From Rubrivirga litoralis (lineage in GTDB: Bacteria; Bacteroidota; Rhodothermia; Rhodothermales; Rubricoccaceae), in the NCBI RefSeq assembly GCF_031846415.1, contig NZ_JAVRHT010000018.1, positions 14,005 to 78,004 of the forward strand: 64,000 nucleotides of DNA, written 5' to 3'. A model generated the notes under the pieces. It made no database searches, was not told the DNA's origin, and saw nothing but the letters and a program-made list of their open reading frames with translations. The stretch's first letter is position 1, and each line of letters opens with the position of its first letter. The translations under genes were made by a program, and so were the position numbers. This document shows positions 25,661-33,973 of this stretch, piece after piece.

Positions 25661-26566
25661 CTAGTACGAGTCGGTCGAGGTGAGCCCCTTCAAAATAGCG
25701 ACGCCCGCCGACGCCCCGAGCCGCGTAGCCCCGGCCTCGACCATGACGCGCGCGTCCTCGGCCGACCGCACCCCGCCCGACGCCTTGACGCCCATCGTGT
25801 CGCCGACGACGCGGCGCATGAGGGCCACGTCCTGCGGGCTCGCCCCCGACGACGCGAAGCCGGTCGAGGTCTTGACAAAGTCGGCGTGGGCGTTCTGGGC
25901 GAGCACGCACGCGATCACCTTTTCCTCGTCGGTCAGGAGCGCCGTCTCCAGGATGACCTTGACCGTCCGCCCCGCGGCGGCCTCGACGACCGCGCGGATG
26001 TCGGCCTCGACGTCGTCGTAGCGCTCGGACTTGAGGAGCGCGATGGCCAGGACCATGTCGATCTCCTCGGCCCCGTCGCGGACGGCCTGCTCGGTCTCGA
26101 ACGCCTTGGTCGCCGTCCGGTTGGCGCCGTGGGGAAACCCGACCACCGTGCACACGAGCGGCGACCGCCCCGCCAGCTCTTCGGCGGCCACGGGCACCCA
26201 GACGGGGCTGATGCAGACGCTCGCGAAGCAATGCTCGCGGGCCTCGGCGCACAGGGCGCGGACGTCGGCCTCGGTGGTGTCGGGCTTGAGCGCCGTGTGG
26301 TCGATCATCCGCGCGAGCGTCGGGGCGAGCGCGCAGGCGTCGCCCGGCCCCGTGCGGTCGGCCTTGAGCCCGAACCGGGCGGCTCCAGCGCCGACCATCC
26401 GTTCGAGCGCCCCGGACAGCCCGTCCCCGCCCCGCCCCGGCCGCTCGGGCGGGGAGGCCTCCGCCCCGCCCTCGCCGTTCGGGCGGGGCGGCCCCGAGGA
26501 GCGCGGACCCGCGGCGGGCGGGGCGGCGAGGCGGTCGGCGAGGGCGGTCTTTTGCTGGTCGGTCAT
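25661..26566 (-). CDS. deoC: deoxyribose-phosphate aldolase
   Basis: Cleaves 2-deoxyribose-5-phosphate to glyceraldehyde-3-phosphate and acetaldehyde in deoxynucleoside catabolism. 301 aa from ATG 26566. The catalytic Schiff-base Lys is in ADFVKTSTGF and the second Lys in MGVKASGGVRS, both present. Substrate region IDHTALKPDTTEADV and VGFPHGANRTATKAFE. The N-terminal ~80 residues are longer than in E. coli DeoC; their middle part (Gly/Pro/Arg-rich) is encoded by three 11-mer copies and looks like an expansion inside the N-terminal extension. Confidence 0.95.
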   Translation of the reverse strand: MTDQQKTALADRLAAPPAAGPRSSGPPRPNGEGGAEASPPERPGRGGDGLSGALERMVGAGAARFGLKADRTGPGDACALAPTLARMIDHTALKPDTTEADVRALCAEAREHCFASVCISPVWVPVAAEELAGRSPLVCTVVGFPHGANRTATKAFETEQAVRDGAEEIDMVLAIALLKSERYDDVEADIRAVVEAAAGRTVKVILETALLTDEEKVIACVLAQNAHADFVKTSTGFASSGASPQDVALMRRVVGDTMGVKASGGVRSAEDARVMVEAGATRLGASAGVAILKGLTSTDSY

Positions 26567-26580
26567 CGGTGGGGAGGAAT

Positions 26581-26661
26581 GCGGGACGGAGGGATACGAG
26601 GGACGAGCAGAGGGAGCCGCCCGCCCCTCCCTCTTCATCCCCTATCCCTCCATCCCTCCAC
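26581..26661. repeat. inverted pair of GAGGGAT-type heptamer arrays between the NtrC-type gene and deoC
   Basis: Left part 26581-26615 has GGGACGG, AGGGATA, CGAGGGA, CGAGCAG and AGGGAGC. Right part 26626-26661 is the opposite strand (ATCCCCTATCCCTCCATCCC). For the minus-strand genes this is G-rich after the regulator stop and C-rich before the deoC start. Confidence 0.75.
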
Positions 26662-26662
26662 T

Positions 26663-28060
26663 CTACGCCGTCATCTCCTCGATCTCCTCGTCCAGGTTGT
26701 ACCGCTTGCGCTTTTCCCAGAGCGTCTTTTTCGAGATCCCGAGGAGCTTGGCGACGTCGGCGTAGGACGACGAGCGGTTGTTGGCGAGCGTGTGCTTGAT
26801 GTACTCGTACTCCAGGTCTTCGAGCGAGGCCCCGGCGCGGAAGCGGAACGTGTCGGCGTCTGACTCGGCGCCGTCGAAGGCATCCGTCTGGAGCAGCACG
26901 AGGTCGCCCGCGTCCAGCGTCGGCGTCTGGGCGAAGATCATGGCCCGCTCCAGGACGTTCCGCAGCTCGCGCACGTTGCCCGGCCACTCGTGGCCCGTGA
27001 GCTTGGCGCGGGCGGCGTCGGTGAAGCCCTCGAACGGCTTCCCGAACTCGTCGGCGAACCCGCTGGCCACCTTTTCGGCGATCGCGAGCACGTCGTTGCC
27101 CATGCGACGCAGCGGCGGGAGGTCGACCGACACCACGTTGATGCGGAACAGGAGGTCCTTGCGGAACTCCTTCTCGGCCACCTTCTCCTGGAGGTTTGCG
27201 TTCGTCGCGCACACGATCCGCGTCGTCACCTTGATCTCGTCGGTGCCGCCGAGGCGCCGGAACTGGCGGCTCTCGAGGAAGCTGAGGAGCTTGGCCTGGA
27301 GCCCGAGGCTCATCGAGTCGATCTCGTCCAGGAACAGCGTGCCGCCGTCGGCCACCTCCAGGAGGCCGGGCTTGGCGGCGCGGGCGTCGGTGAAGGCGCC
27401 CTTTTCGTACCCGAACAGCTCGCTCTCCAGGAGGTTGTCCGGCAGCGCGGCGCAGTTGATCTCCATGAACCGGCCGCCGGCCCACTTCGAGGCGTAGTGG
27501 AGCGTCTGGGCCACGAGGTTCTTGCCCGTGCCCGTCTCGCCGCGCACGAGGACCGTCGTGTTGGGGATGTCCTTGAGCGTCTCGATCGTGTCGCGGACGG
27601 CCTGGACCGGCCCGCTCGTCCCGATGATGCGGCCGACTGAGTGCTTCTTCTTGCGGACCTTCTTGATCTCCTGGAGCTCCTTTTTGTCCTCATACAGGTC
27701 GAGCGCCTTGGCCAAGAGCGCCCGCATCTCCTCCAGGTTGACCGGCTTCTGGAGGTAGTGGAACGCCCCCAGCCGCATGGCCTCGACGGCCGTCTGGACC
27801 GACGAGTGCGCGGTCATGACGATGACCGGGATCGTAAGCCCCCGCTTGCGGAGCGCCTCGATCAGCTGCATGCCCGAGACGTCGGGCATCATGAGGTCCG
27901 TGAGCACGAGGTCCGGGGCCGTCCCGTCGTCGACGGCCTGGAGCAGCGGCTCGGCGGACGTGAACCCCTGGGTGGCGTAGCCGTCGCGGGTGAGGACCTT
28001 GGCGAAAAGCTCGCCGATCTTGGGGTCGTCGTCGACGACGAAGATGCGCTTTTGACTCAT
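26663..28060 (-). CDS. sigma-54-dependent response regulator (NtrC/AtoC type)
   Basis: 465-aa two-component activator. Receiver domain (1-120) with acidic pocket VVDDDP, phospho-acceptor Asp in LVLTDLMMPDVSG and Lys in YLQKPV. AAA+ domain (about 148-385) with Walker A GETGTGKN, the sigma-54 contact loop GAFTDA (a known variant of GAFTGA), Walker B GGTLFLDEID and arginine fingers in FRKDLLFRINVV. C-terminal Fis-type HTH SYADVAKLLGISKKTLWEKRKRYN. No partner histidine kinase is adjacent, so the signal is unknown. Confidence 0.95.
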   Translation of the reverse strand: MSQKRIFVVDDDPKIGELFAKVLTRDGYATQGFTSAEPLLQAVDDGTAPDLVLTDLMMPDVSGMQLIEALRKRGLTIPVIVMTAHSSVQTAVEAMRLGAFHYLQKPVNLEEMRALLAKALDLYEDKKELQEIKKVRKKKHSVGRIIGTSGPVQAVRDTIETLKDIPNTTVLVRGETGTGKNLVAQTLHYASKWAGGRFMEINCAALPDNLLESELFGYEKGAFTDARAAKPGLLEVADGGTLFLDEIDSMSLGLQAKLLSFLESRQFRRLGGTDEIKVTTRIVCATNANLQEKVAEKEFRKDLLFRINVVSVDLPPLRRMGNDVLAIAEKVASGFADEFGKPFEGFTDAARAKLTGHEWPGNVRELRNVLERAMIFAQTPTLDAGDLVLLQTDAFDGAESDADTFRFRAGASLEDLEYEYIKHTLANNRSSSYADVAKLLGISKKTLWEKRKRYNLDEEIEEMTA

Positions 28061-28099
28061 GCTCCGAGGGGAAAGAGGCGGACGCGGGTTTGCACCAGG

Positions 28100-29074
28100 T
28101 TACGAATCGTACTCCCCCGCCGCCATAAGGAGTTGCCCCCGCCCCGCCCCGCCCGCGAGCGCCGGGGCGACGACCCGGAGGGCGCCCGGGAGCACGTCAG
28201 CGCGGACGCGGCGGGCGTCGAGCGCGAGCACCTCGCCGTCGGCGTGGAGCGTGAGGGGGCCCGCGGTGGCCTCGACCTCGACGCGCCGGCCCCGCCCCGT
28301 CACGACCTCGGGGGCCGCCGTGTGGGCGCCCGTGAGTGACCGGGGCAGGAGGCGGACCGCCCGGGTCGGTGTGAGGTGGCCGGCGAGGCACACGTCCAGG
28401 AGGCCGTCGTCGAGCACAGCGTCAGGCGTGAGCCGGAACCCGCCGCCGACGGACGGCCCGTTGCCCACCTCGCACAGGAACAGCGGCCCGTCGAACACGA
28501 CCGCCCCGCCCACGGACACGCGCGCAGACACGGTGGGCCGTCGCCACGCCCACAGCGCGCGGGGCACGGCGGCAAGGTAGGCGGCCCGGCCGCCCAGCCA
28601 CTTTGTCTCCGCCACGAGCCACGCGACGTGGGCGTCGAACCCGGCGCCGAGGGCGTTGGCAAACCGGCGGACGTGGGCGCCGGCGACGTCGTCCCACGTC
28701 ACCTCGCCCAGGTCGAGCGGGCGGGGCGGGGTGGCGGTCAGCACCCGCGCCGCGTCGTCCAGCCGGGGCGGCACGCCGAGCGCCGACGCGAAGTCGTCGC
28801 CGGTGCCGAGCGGGAGCACGCCGAGCGCCGGGCCGCCCCGCCCGTGGGCTGTCAGGCCGTTGACGACCTCGTAGACCGTCCCGTCGCCGCCCGCGGCCAC
28901 GACGAGGGCGGCGCGGCCGGCCCCGCGAGCGAGGCGCTCGGCGTCGCCCGGCCCGCGCGTCGCGACGACGTCGGCGTCGAGGCCGGCCGCGGCGAGGGCG
29001 GCCACGAGGGCGGGGCGGCGGCGGCCGGCGCGGCCGTCGGCGGCGGCGGGGTTGAGGAGGACGAGGGCGGACAT
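28100..29074 (-). CDS. diacylglycerol/lipid kinase family protein
   Basis: 324 aa. N-terminal LVLLNPAAADGRAGRRRP and the nucleotide-binding GGDGTVYEVVNGL (about 60-72), then LPLGTGDDFASALG (family PLGTGNDFA with Asn to Asp). These define the DAGK catalytic domain of the YegS/BmrU/DgkB type, which phosphorylates diacylglycerol or related lipids. The second domain has NGPSVGGGFRLTPDAVLDDGLLDVCL, typical of the family. Divergent from the BtuF-like gene with only 66 bp between starts. Confidence 0.92.
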   Translation of the reverse strand: MSALVLLNPAAADGRAGRRRPALVAALAAAGLDADVVATRGPGDAERLARGAGRAALVVAAGGDGTVYEVVNGLTAHGRGGPALGVLPLGTGDDFASALGVPPRLDDAARVLTATPPRPLDLGEVTWDDVAGAHVRRFANALGAGFDAHVAWLVAETKWLGGRAAYLAAVPRALWAWRRPTVSARVSVGGAVVFDGPLFLCEVGNGPSVGGGFRLTPDAVLDDGLLDVCLAGHLTPTRAVRLLPRSLTGAHTAAPEVVTGRGRRVEVEATAGPLTLHADGEVLALDARRVRADVLPGALRVVAPALAGGAGRGQLLMAAGEYDS

Positions 29075-29140
29075 GGGCGGCCGGTAACTTAGCCGGCTCC
29101 GCCCCGCCCCCGAGCGGCCCCGCCTCCGACAGCCCCGCCC

Positions 29141-30037
29141 ATGCGCCCGCCCCGCCCCGCCCTCCTCGTGCTCGCCGCGCTCGTGGCCGTCGCCGGCTGC
29201 CGCGCCGACGCGCCGGGCGGGGTGGCCGACGACCTGGGCCGGGCCGTCGACCTGGACGCGACGCCGCGGAGCGTGCTCCCGCTCGCCCCCAACGTCACCG
29301 AGCTCGTCGTGGCCGCCGCAGGCGCCGACCGGCTCGCGGGCGTGGCCGTCGCCGACGACTTCCCGCCGGCCGTGACCGGGCTCCCGCGGTTCCAGTCGTA
29401 CCCGCTGGACACCGAGGCCGTCGTCGCGCTCGACCCCGACCTCGCAGTCGGCTCCGACGACGTGAACCCGACCGACCAGGCCGACGGGCTGGCCGCGCTC
29501 GGCGTGCCGACCTACCTGTTCGCCTTCGACGAGGTGGCCGACGTGCCGCGCGCGCTCCGCACGCTCGACACGCTGCTCGCGTCGTCGGGCGGGGCGGCAG
29601 CGGCGGCGGCGTTCGAGGACCGCGTCCGCGCCGTCGAGCGGGCCGTGCGCTCGTACAGCCGCCCGCGCGTCCTGCTCCTGGTCGGAGACGAGTCGCTGTA
29701 CGCGTTCGGCCGCGACTCGCACGCGAGCGAGCTCGTGCGGCTGGCCGGCGGCGACAACGTGACCGACGCGTTCCCCGGCCGCGCGGCGCAGCCCAGCGAG
29801 GAGGCGATCCTGGAGGCGGCCCCCGAGGTCGTCGTCGTGCTCGGGGGGGCGGACTACGACGCCGAGCGGCTGTTCGAGAAACACCCGGCGTTCCTCGACC
29901 TCCCGGCCGTCCGCAGCGGGCGCGTCTACGGGCTCGACGCGGACCTCGTGAGCCGGGCGGGGCCGCGCCTCGCCGAGGGCCTGGAGCGGCTGGCCCGGCT
30001 CCTGCACCCGGAGGCGTTCGCCGCCGGCGCCGCGTGA
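29141..30037 (+). CDS. ABC transporter substrate-binding lipoprotein (BtuF/FepB type)
   Basis: 298 aa with lipoprotein signal LAALVAVAGC (Cys at residue 20). Two lobes joined by a long helix, typical of cobalamin or ferric-siderophore binding proteins: RSVLPLAPNVTELVVAAAGADRLAGV, then LDTEAVVALDPDLAV, and C-terminal VVVVLGGADYDAE with HPAFLDLPAVRSGRVYGLDADL. It delivers ligand to the permease encoded directly downstream, whose GTG overlaps its stop (GTGA). Ligand (B12, haem or siderophore) cannot be decided by eye; no cobalamin riboswitch is visible upstream. Confidence 0.9.
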   Translation: MRPPRPALLVLAALVAVAGCRADAPGGVADDLGRAVDLDATPRSVLPLAPNVTELVVAAAGADRLAGVAVADDFPPAVTGLPRFQSYPLDTEAVVALDPDLAVGSDDVNPTDQADGLAALGVPTYLFAFDEVADVPRALRTLDTLLASSGGAAAAAAFEDRVRAVERAVRSYSRPRVLLLVGDESLYAFGRDSHASELVRLAGGDNVTDAFPGRAAQPSEEAILEAAPEVVVVLGGADYDAERLFEKHPAFLDLPAVRSGRVYGLDADLVSRAGPRLAEGLERLARLLHPEAFAAGAA

Positions 30038-31170
30038 GCCGCCCCGCCCCGCCTGGCCGGGCACGGCGCGTCCGCGAGCGGGGCGGGGCGGGGCTGCCGC
30101 CGGACCGCCCCGCCCGCACCGAGCGGCGGCGGCGGCCTCCCAAACCACCCCGCTCGACGTTCGCCGCGCACGGCACGCCCCTCGTCGCGCTCGGGCTGGG
30201 GGCCGCCGTCGCGCTCGCCGTCGTGGCGAGCGTGGTCTGGGGGAGCGCGGACCTGGGGGCGGGGCGGGTCTGGGCCGCGCTCGTCGGCGGCGGCACGGCG
30301 ACCGACCGGACGATCGTGTGGTCGCTCCGGCTCCCGCGCGTGGTCCTCGCGCTCTCGGTCGGCGGCGGCCTCGCCGTCGTGGGCGTGGCGATGCAGGCGC
30401 TCGTGCGCAACCCGCTCGCCGAGCCGTACATCCTGGGCGCGTCGAGCGGGGCGAGCGCCGGGGCCGCCCTCTTCTTTCTCGGCTTCCTGCCGCCCGTCGT
30501 CTCGCGCGCCGTGTCGATGCCGGTCGCGGCCGTCGCCGGCGCGTGGCTGGCCGTGGCCGCCGTGTTCGCCGTCGCCCGGCGCGGACCGACGCTCTCGACG
30601 ACGCGGCTGCTGCTGGCCGGCGTGGCGATGTCGGCGCTCCTGGGGTCGGTGACGGCCTTCGTGACCTACGCCTCGCCCGAGCCGGACAAGCTTCGGACCG
30701 TCCTGTTCTGGCTGCTCGGCTCGCTCACGCGCGCCCGGTGGTCGGAGGTGTGGGCGCCGCTGGCCGTCTCGCTCGGGGCGGGCGGGGCGCTGTGGGCGCT
30801 CGCGCGTCCGCTCGACCTGCTGACGATGGGCGAGGAGCCGGCGGCGGCGCTGGGCGTCCCGGTCGAGGCGCTGAAGCGGACGCTCGTGGCCGTCGCCGCC
30901 GTAGCGACGGGCGTGCTGGTCGCGTCGGCCGGGGTCATCGGGTTCGTCGGGCTCATCGTGCCCCACGCCGCCCGCCTCCTCATCGGCGCCACGCACCGGC
31001 GGCTCGTCCCGCTCGCGTTCGCCGGCGGCGCCCTGTTCCTGCTCCTCGCCGACCTCGCCGCGCGGACGGTGCTGCCCGGCCAGGAGGTGCCCGTCGGCGT
31101 GCTGACGGCGATCTGCGGCGTCCCGTTTTTCCTCGCGCTCCTGCGCGGGTTCGGGCGCGGCCTGGGCTGA
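30034..31170 (+). CDS. FecCD/BtuC-family ABC transporter permease
   Basis: 378 aa, GTG start overlapping the upstream stop. After a basic Pro-rich N-terminus (about 45 residues) there are nine to ten transmembrane helices. Family motifs: LRLPRVVLALSVGGGLAVVGVAMQALVRNPLAEPYILGASSGASAGA and the coupling-helix region VASAGVIGFVGLIVPHAARLLIG, then LPGQEVPVGVLTAICGVPFFLALL. It imports cobalamin, haem or siderophore with the preceding binding protein. The expected ATPase subunit does not follow; an intergenic repeat region and dxs do. Confidence 0.94.
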   Translation: MSRPAPPGRARRVRERGGAGLPPDRPARTERRRRPPKPPRSTFAAHGTPLVALGLGAAVALAVVASVVWGSADLGAGRVWAALVGGGTATDRTIVWSLRLPRVVLALSVGGGLAVVGVAMQALVRNPLAEPYILGASSGASAGAALFFLGFLPPVVSRAVSMPVAAVAGAWLAVAAVFAVARRGPTLSTTRLLLAGVAMSALLGSVTAFVTYASPEPDKLRTVLFWLLGSLTRARWSEVWAPLAVSLGAGGALWALARPLDLLTMGEEPAAALGVPVEALKRTLVAVAAVATGVLVASAGVIGFVGLIVPHAARLLIGATHRRLVPLAFAGGALFLLLADLAARTVLPGQEVPVGVLTAICGVPFFLALLRGFGRGLG

Positions 31171-31173
31171 GGC

Positions 31174-31229
31174 GGGCAGCGGGCAGCGGGCAGCGGGCAG
31201 CGGGCAGCGGGCAGCGGGCAGCGGGCAGC
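31174..31229 (+). repeat. heptanucleotide array GGGCAGC x8
   Basis: Eight perfect GGGCAGC units starting 3 nt after the stop of the permease gene. The same unit forms an 11-copy array after dxs. G-rich on the sense strand. Confidence 0.95.
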
Positions 31230-31352
31230 GAAGATGCGCCACCCCGCCCGCGATGCCATCCGAGACCGCCCCGCCGCCGGCGGGGGCGGGGTGGCAATGG
31301 GCGGGGTGGGGCGGTGACGGGCCGCGGCGTCCAGAACCGCCCCGCTCGCCCT

Positions 31353-31428
31353 GGACACGACACGTCGTGTCCCTACGGGTGCCCCTCGCTGGGCGGGGCG
31401 GCGTCGTAGGGGCGACCGGCGGTCGCCC
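31353..31428. repeat. head-to-head pair of GTAG-REPs (REPIN/BIME-like)
   Basis: Minus-strand REP at 31353-31376 (palindrome GGACACGACACGTCGTGTCC then CTAC) and plus-strand REP at 31406-31428 (GTAG, GGGCGACC-GGC-GGTCGCCC), separated by 29 bp containing one 11-mer. Inverted REP doublets are the mobile form in REPIN families. Confidence 0.7.
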
Positions 31429-31642
31429 GTAGTCAGGGCACGATGGGCGAGGCGGCGCCGGGTCAGACCGCCCCGCCTGCCCAACGACCACCCCTAGCCC
31501 TCTTGGCTTCGCCGACGCTGCGCGGTGTCCAAGAGGGGAACTGCCGCCGCCTCCAGTTGATGGCAGTCTCGCCTCCGACCACCCCGCCCTCGCCAATCGC
31601 CCGAGCGGGGCGGGGTGGAACAAAACCGGCGCCACCCCGCCC

Positions 31643-31670
31643 ACTTCCCACTTCCCACTTCCCACTTCCC
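31643..31670 (+). repeat. heptanucleotide array ACTTCCC x4 upstream of dxs
   Basis: Four exact ACTTCCC units about 95 bp before the dxs ATG; pyrimidine-rich on the dxs sense strand. Confidence 0.9.
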
Positions 31671-31725
31671 TTTCAACTCGCGCTGAAACCACACGCGGCG
31701 GCCCCGTGTCCGACGGTCGCCCCTC

Positions 31726-31733
31726 TATCTTTG
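31726..31733 (+). promoter_or_regulatory. candidate Bacteroidota-type -7 element for dxs
   Basis: TATCTTTG matches the TAnnTTTG -7 consensus of Bacteroidota exactly and lies 33 nt before the dxs ATG. No convincing TTG is found about 20 nt upstream, so support is partial. Confidence 0.35.
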
Positions 31734-31765
31734 GCTACCCGCCCCTGGGTCTGCCCCCAGCGTCT

Positions 31766-33709
31766 ATGTCCGAGGCCGTCCCGCCCCTCACGCCCGGCCC
31801 CCTCCTCGCCACCATCGAGCGCCCCGCGGACGTCCGCGCGCTGCCCGTCGAGCGGCTGCCCCAGCTCTGCGACGAGCTCCGCGCGCACATCATCGACATC
31901 GTGTCGGTCCACGGCGGGCACTTTGGGGCGTCGCTGGGCGTCGTCGAGCTGACGGTCGCGCTCCACTGGGCGTACGACACGCCGGACGACCAGCTCGTGT
32001 GGGACGTCGGGCACCAGGCGTACGGGCATAAGATCCTGACCGGCCGCCGCGACGCGTTCCCGACGAACCGGACGTACGGCGGCGTCAGCGGCTTCCCCAA
32101 ACGCTCCGAGAGCGAGTACGACACGTTCGGCGTGGGCCACGCCTCGACGTCGATCTCGGCCGCCCTCGGCATGGCCAAGGCCCGCGACCTGAAGCGGACC
32201 GACCAGCGCGTCGTCGCCGTCATCGGCGACGGGTCGATGACGGGCGGGCTCGCCTTCGAGGGGCTCAACAACGCGGGCGCGGCCCACACCGACCTCCTCG
32301 TCGTCCTCAACGACAACCGGATCTCGATCGACCCCAACGTCGGCGCCCTCCACGAGTACCTCGCCGGGCTCTCGGCGTCGGGCGGGTGGAACGCGCTCAA
32401 GGGCGGCGTCTGGAGCGCGCTCGACGAGCTCAAAGGCATGGGCGGGGGGACGCTCCAGCGCCTAGCCTCGCGGCTCGAGGACGGCGTCAAGGCCGTGCTC
32501 ACGCCGGGCATGCTGTTCGAAGCCTTCGGGTTCCGCTACATCGGCCCCACCGACGGCCACGACGTGGTCACGCTCGCCCGGCGCCTCAAGGAGCTCCGCG
32601 GGCTCTCCGGCCCGATCCTCCTCCACACGCTGACGGTCAAGGGCAAGGGATTCGCGCCGGCCGAGGCCGACCAGGTCAAGTGGCACGCGCAGTCGAGCCC
32701 GTTCGACAAGGTGACGGGCAAGAGCCTGGCCGTCCCGACGGCGGCCGGGACCAAGCCGCCCAAGTGGCAGGACGTGTTCGGCGACGCCCTCGTCGAGCTC
32801 GCCGAACTGGACGAGCGCGTCGTCGGCATCACGGCGGCCATGCCGTCGGGGACGAGCCTGGGCACCATGATGGAGGCCATGCCGGACCGGGCGTTCGACG
32901 TCGGCATCGCCGAGATGCACGCGGTCGTGTTCGCAGCCGGCCTCGCGACGCAGGGGATGCGCCCGTTCTGCGCCATCTACTCGACGTTCCTCCAGCGGGC
33001 GTACGACGGCGTCGTCCACGACGTGGCGCTCCAGCACCTGCCCGTCGTGTTCTGCATGGACCGCGCCGGCGTCGTCGGCGCCGACGGGCCGACCCACCAC
33101 GGGACGCTCGACGTGCCGATCATGAGGGCCGTCCAGGGCATGGTCGTCGCCGCCCCGCTCGACGAGCAGGACCTCCGCGACCTGATGTTCACGGCGCTCG
33201 GCCACGACGACGGCCCGTTCGCGATCCGCTACCCGCGCGGCGCGGCGACGGGCATGGCGCTCCGCGACGGGTTCGAGGCGCTCCCCATCGGCAAGGGCCG
33301 CCGCGTCGCCGACGGCGACGACGTGGCGATCGTGACCTACGGGGCCATCGGCACCTACGTCCCCGAAGTCCGCGAGCGCCTGGCTGCGCGGGGCGTCTCG
33401 GCGGCCCACTACGACCTCCGGTTCGCCAAGCCCATCGACGGCGCGCTCCTCACCGAAGTGTTCGGCCGGTTCCGGCGCGTGGTCACGGTCGAGGACGGCG
33501 TCCGCGAGGGCGGGGCGGGCTCGGCCGTCCTCGAATGGGCGGCCGACGCGGGCGCGCTGGACGGCGTGGAGGTGGTCCGGCTCGGGCTGCCCGACCGGTT
33601 CGTCGAGCACGGGACGCAGCGGCAGCTCCACGACGAGGTCGGCATCGGGCCGGACGGGATCGAGCGGGCCGCGCTCGCGCTCGTGGGCGCCGAGGCGGAG
33701 GCCGCGTAG
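31766..33709 (+). CDS. dxs: 1-deoxy-D-xylulose-5-phosphate synthase
   Basis: Thiamine diphosphate enzyme condensing pyruvate and glyceraldehyde-3-phosphate, first step of the MEP isoprenoid pathway. 647 aa from ATG 31766 (MSEAVPPLTPGPLLATIERP); an upstream in-frame ATG overlaps the putative promoter. Motifs: HGGHFGASLGVVELTVALH, VWDVGHQAYGHKILTGR, the ThDP signature GDGSMTGGLAFEGLNNAG with LNDNRISI, and FCMDRAGVVGADGPTHHGTLD. Pathway link: the polyprenyl synthase at 22.9 kb uses the products. The stop TAG shares its G with the first unit of the following GGGCAGC array. Confidence 0.97.
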   Translation: MSEAVPPLTPGPLLATIERPADVRALPVERLPQLCDELRAHIIDIVSVHGGHFGASLGVVELTVALHWAYDTPDDQLVWDVGHQAYGHKILTGRRDAFPTNRTYGGVSGFPKRSESEYDTFGVGHASTSISAALGMAKARDLKRTDQRVVAVIGDGSMTGGLAFEGLNNAGAAHTDLLVVLNDNRISIDPNVGALHEYLAGLSASGGWNALKGGVWSALDELKGMGGGTLQRLASRLEDGVKAVLTPGMLFEAFGFRYIGPTDGHDVVTLARRLKELRGLSGPILLHTLTVKGKGFAPAEADQVKWHAQSSPFDKVTGKSLAVPTAAGTKPPKWQDVFGDALVELAELDERVVGITAAMPSGTSLGTMMEAMPDRAFDVGIAEMHAVVFAAGLATQGMRPFCAIYSTFLQRAYDGVVHDVALQHLPVVFCMDRAGVVGADGPTHHGTLDVPIMRAVQGMVVAAPLDEQDLRDLMFTALGHDDGPFAIRYPRGAATGMALRDGFEALPIGKGRRVADGDDVAIVTYGAIGTYVPEVRERLAARGVSAAHYDLRFAKPIDGALLTEVFGRFRRVVTVEDGVREGGAGSAVLEWAADAGALDGVEVVRLGLPDRFVEHGTQRQLHDEVGIGPDGIERAALALVGAEAEAA

Positions 33710-33785
33710 GGCAGCGGGCAGCGGGCAGCGGGCAGCGGGCAGCGGGCAGCGGGCAGCGGGCAGCGGGCAGCGGGCAGCGGGCAGC
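33709..33785 (+). repeat. heptanucleotide array GGGCAGC x11 at the dxs stop
   Basis: Eleven perfect units; the first G is the last base of the dxs stop codon. It is followed by AAAATGCACCACCCCGCCC and about 40 bp that match the flank of the other GGGCAGC array at 31230. Confidence 0.95.
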
Positions 33786-33854
33786 GGGCAAAATGCACCA
33801 CCCCGCCCGCGACGCCATCCGGGACCGCCCCGCCCCCGCCGTGGGCGGGGTGGC

Positions 33855-33877
33855 GTAGGGGCGACCGGCGGTCGCCC
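33855..33877 (+). repeat. GTAG-REP element, GGGCGACC type
   Basis: GTAG, GGGCGACC-GGC-GGTCGCCC, perfect 8-bp stem, located between dxs and the Uma2 gene. Confidence 0.7.
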
Positions 33878-33973
33878 GTGGTCAGAGATCGCCCTCGGCG
33901 TGGGCGGGGTGGGCAGACGCCGCCCCGCCCGCGGCGCGTTCCCTATTCTGACGACCGCCCCGCCCCCGGACCC

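Larger units (their letters stand above)
31171..31765. other. repeat-rich intergenic region between the btuC-like gene and dxs
   Basis: 595 bp, no gene seen. In order: GGGCAGC array (31174-31229), a ~45-bp segment repeated at 33792-33836, two head-to-head GTAG-REPs (31353-31428), the CTTGGCTTCGCCGACGCTGC module (about 31498-31540), a GGAACAAAAC segment (31617), ACTTCCC x4 (31643-31670) and a possible promoter element TATCTTTG (31726-31733). Confidence 0.75.

Noticed and set aside
26663..28060. GAFTDA instead of GAFTGA as evidence of a sigma-54-independent regulator
   Set aside because: GAFTDA is a common functional variant in NtrC-type activators; the other AAA+ motifs are intact.
29075..29140. 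Cobalamin riboswitch upstream of the BtuF-like gene
   Set aside because: The gap is only 66 nt and no B12-box-like segment is seen.
33709..33785. Tandem repeats as a CRISPR array
   Set aside because: Units of 7 bp are directly adjacent with no spacers, and no cas genes are present.
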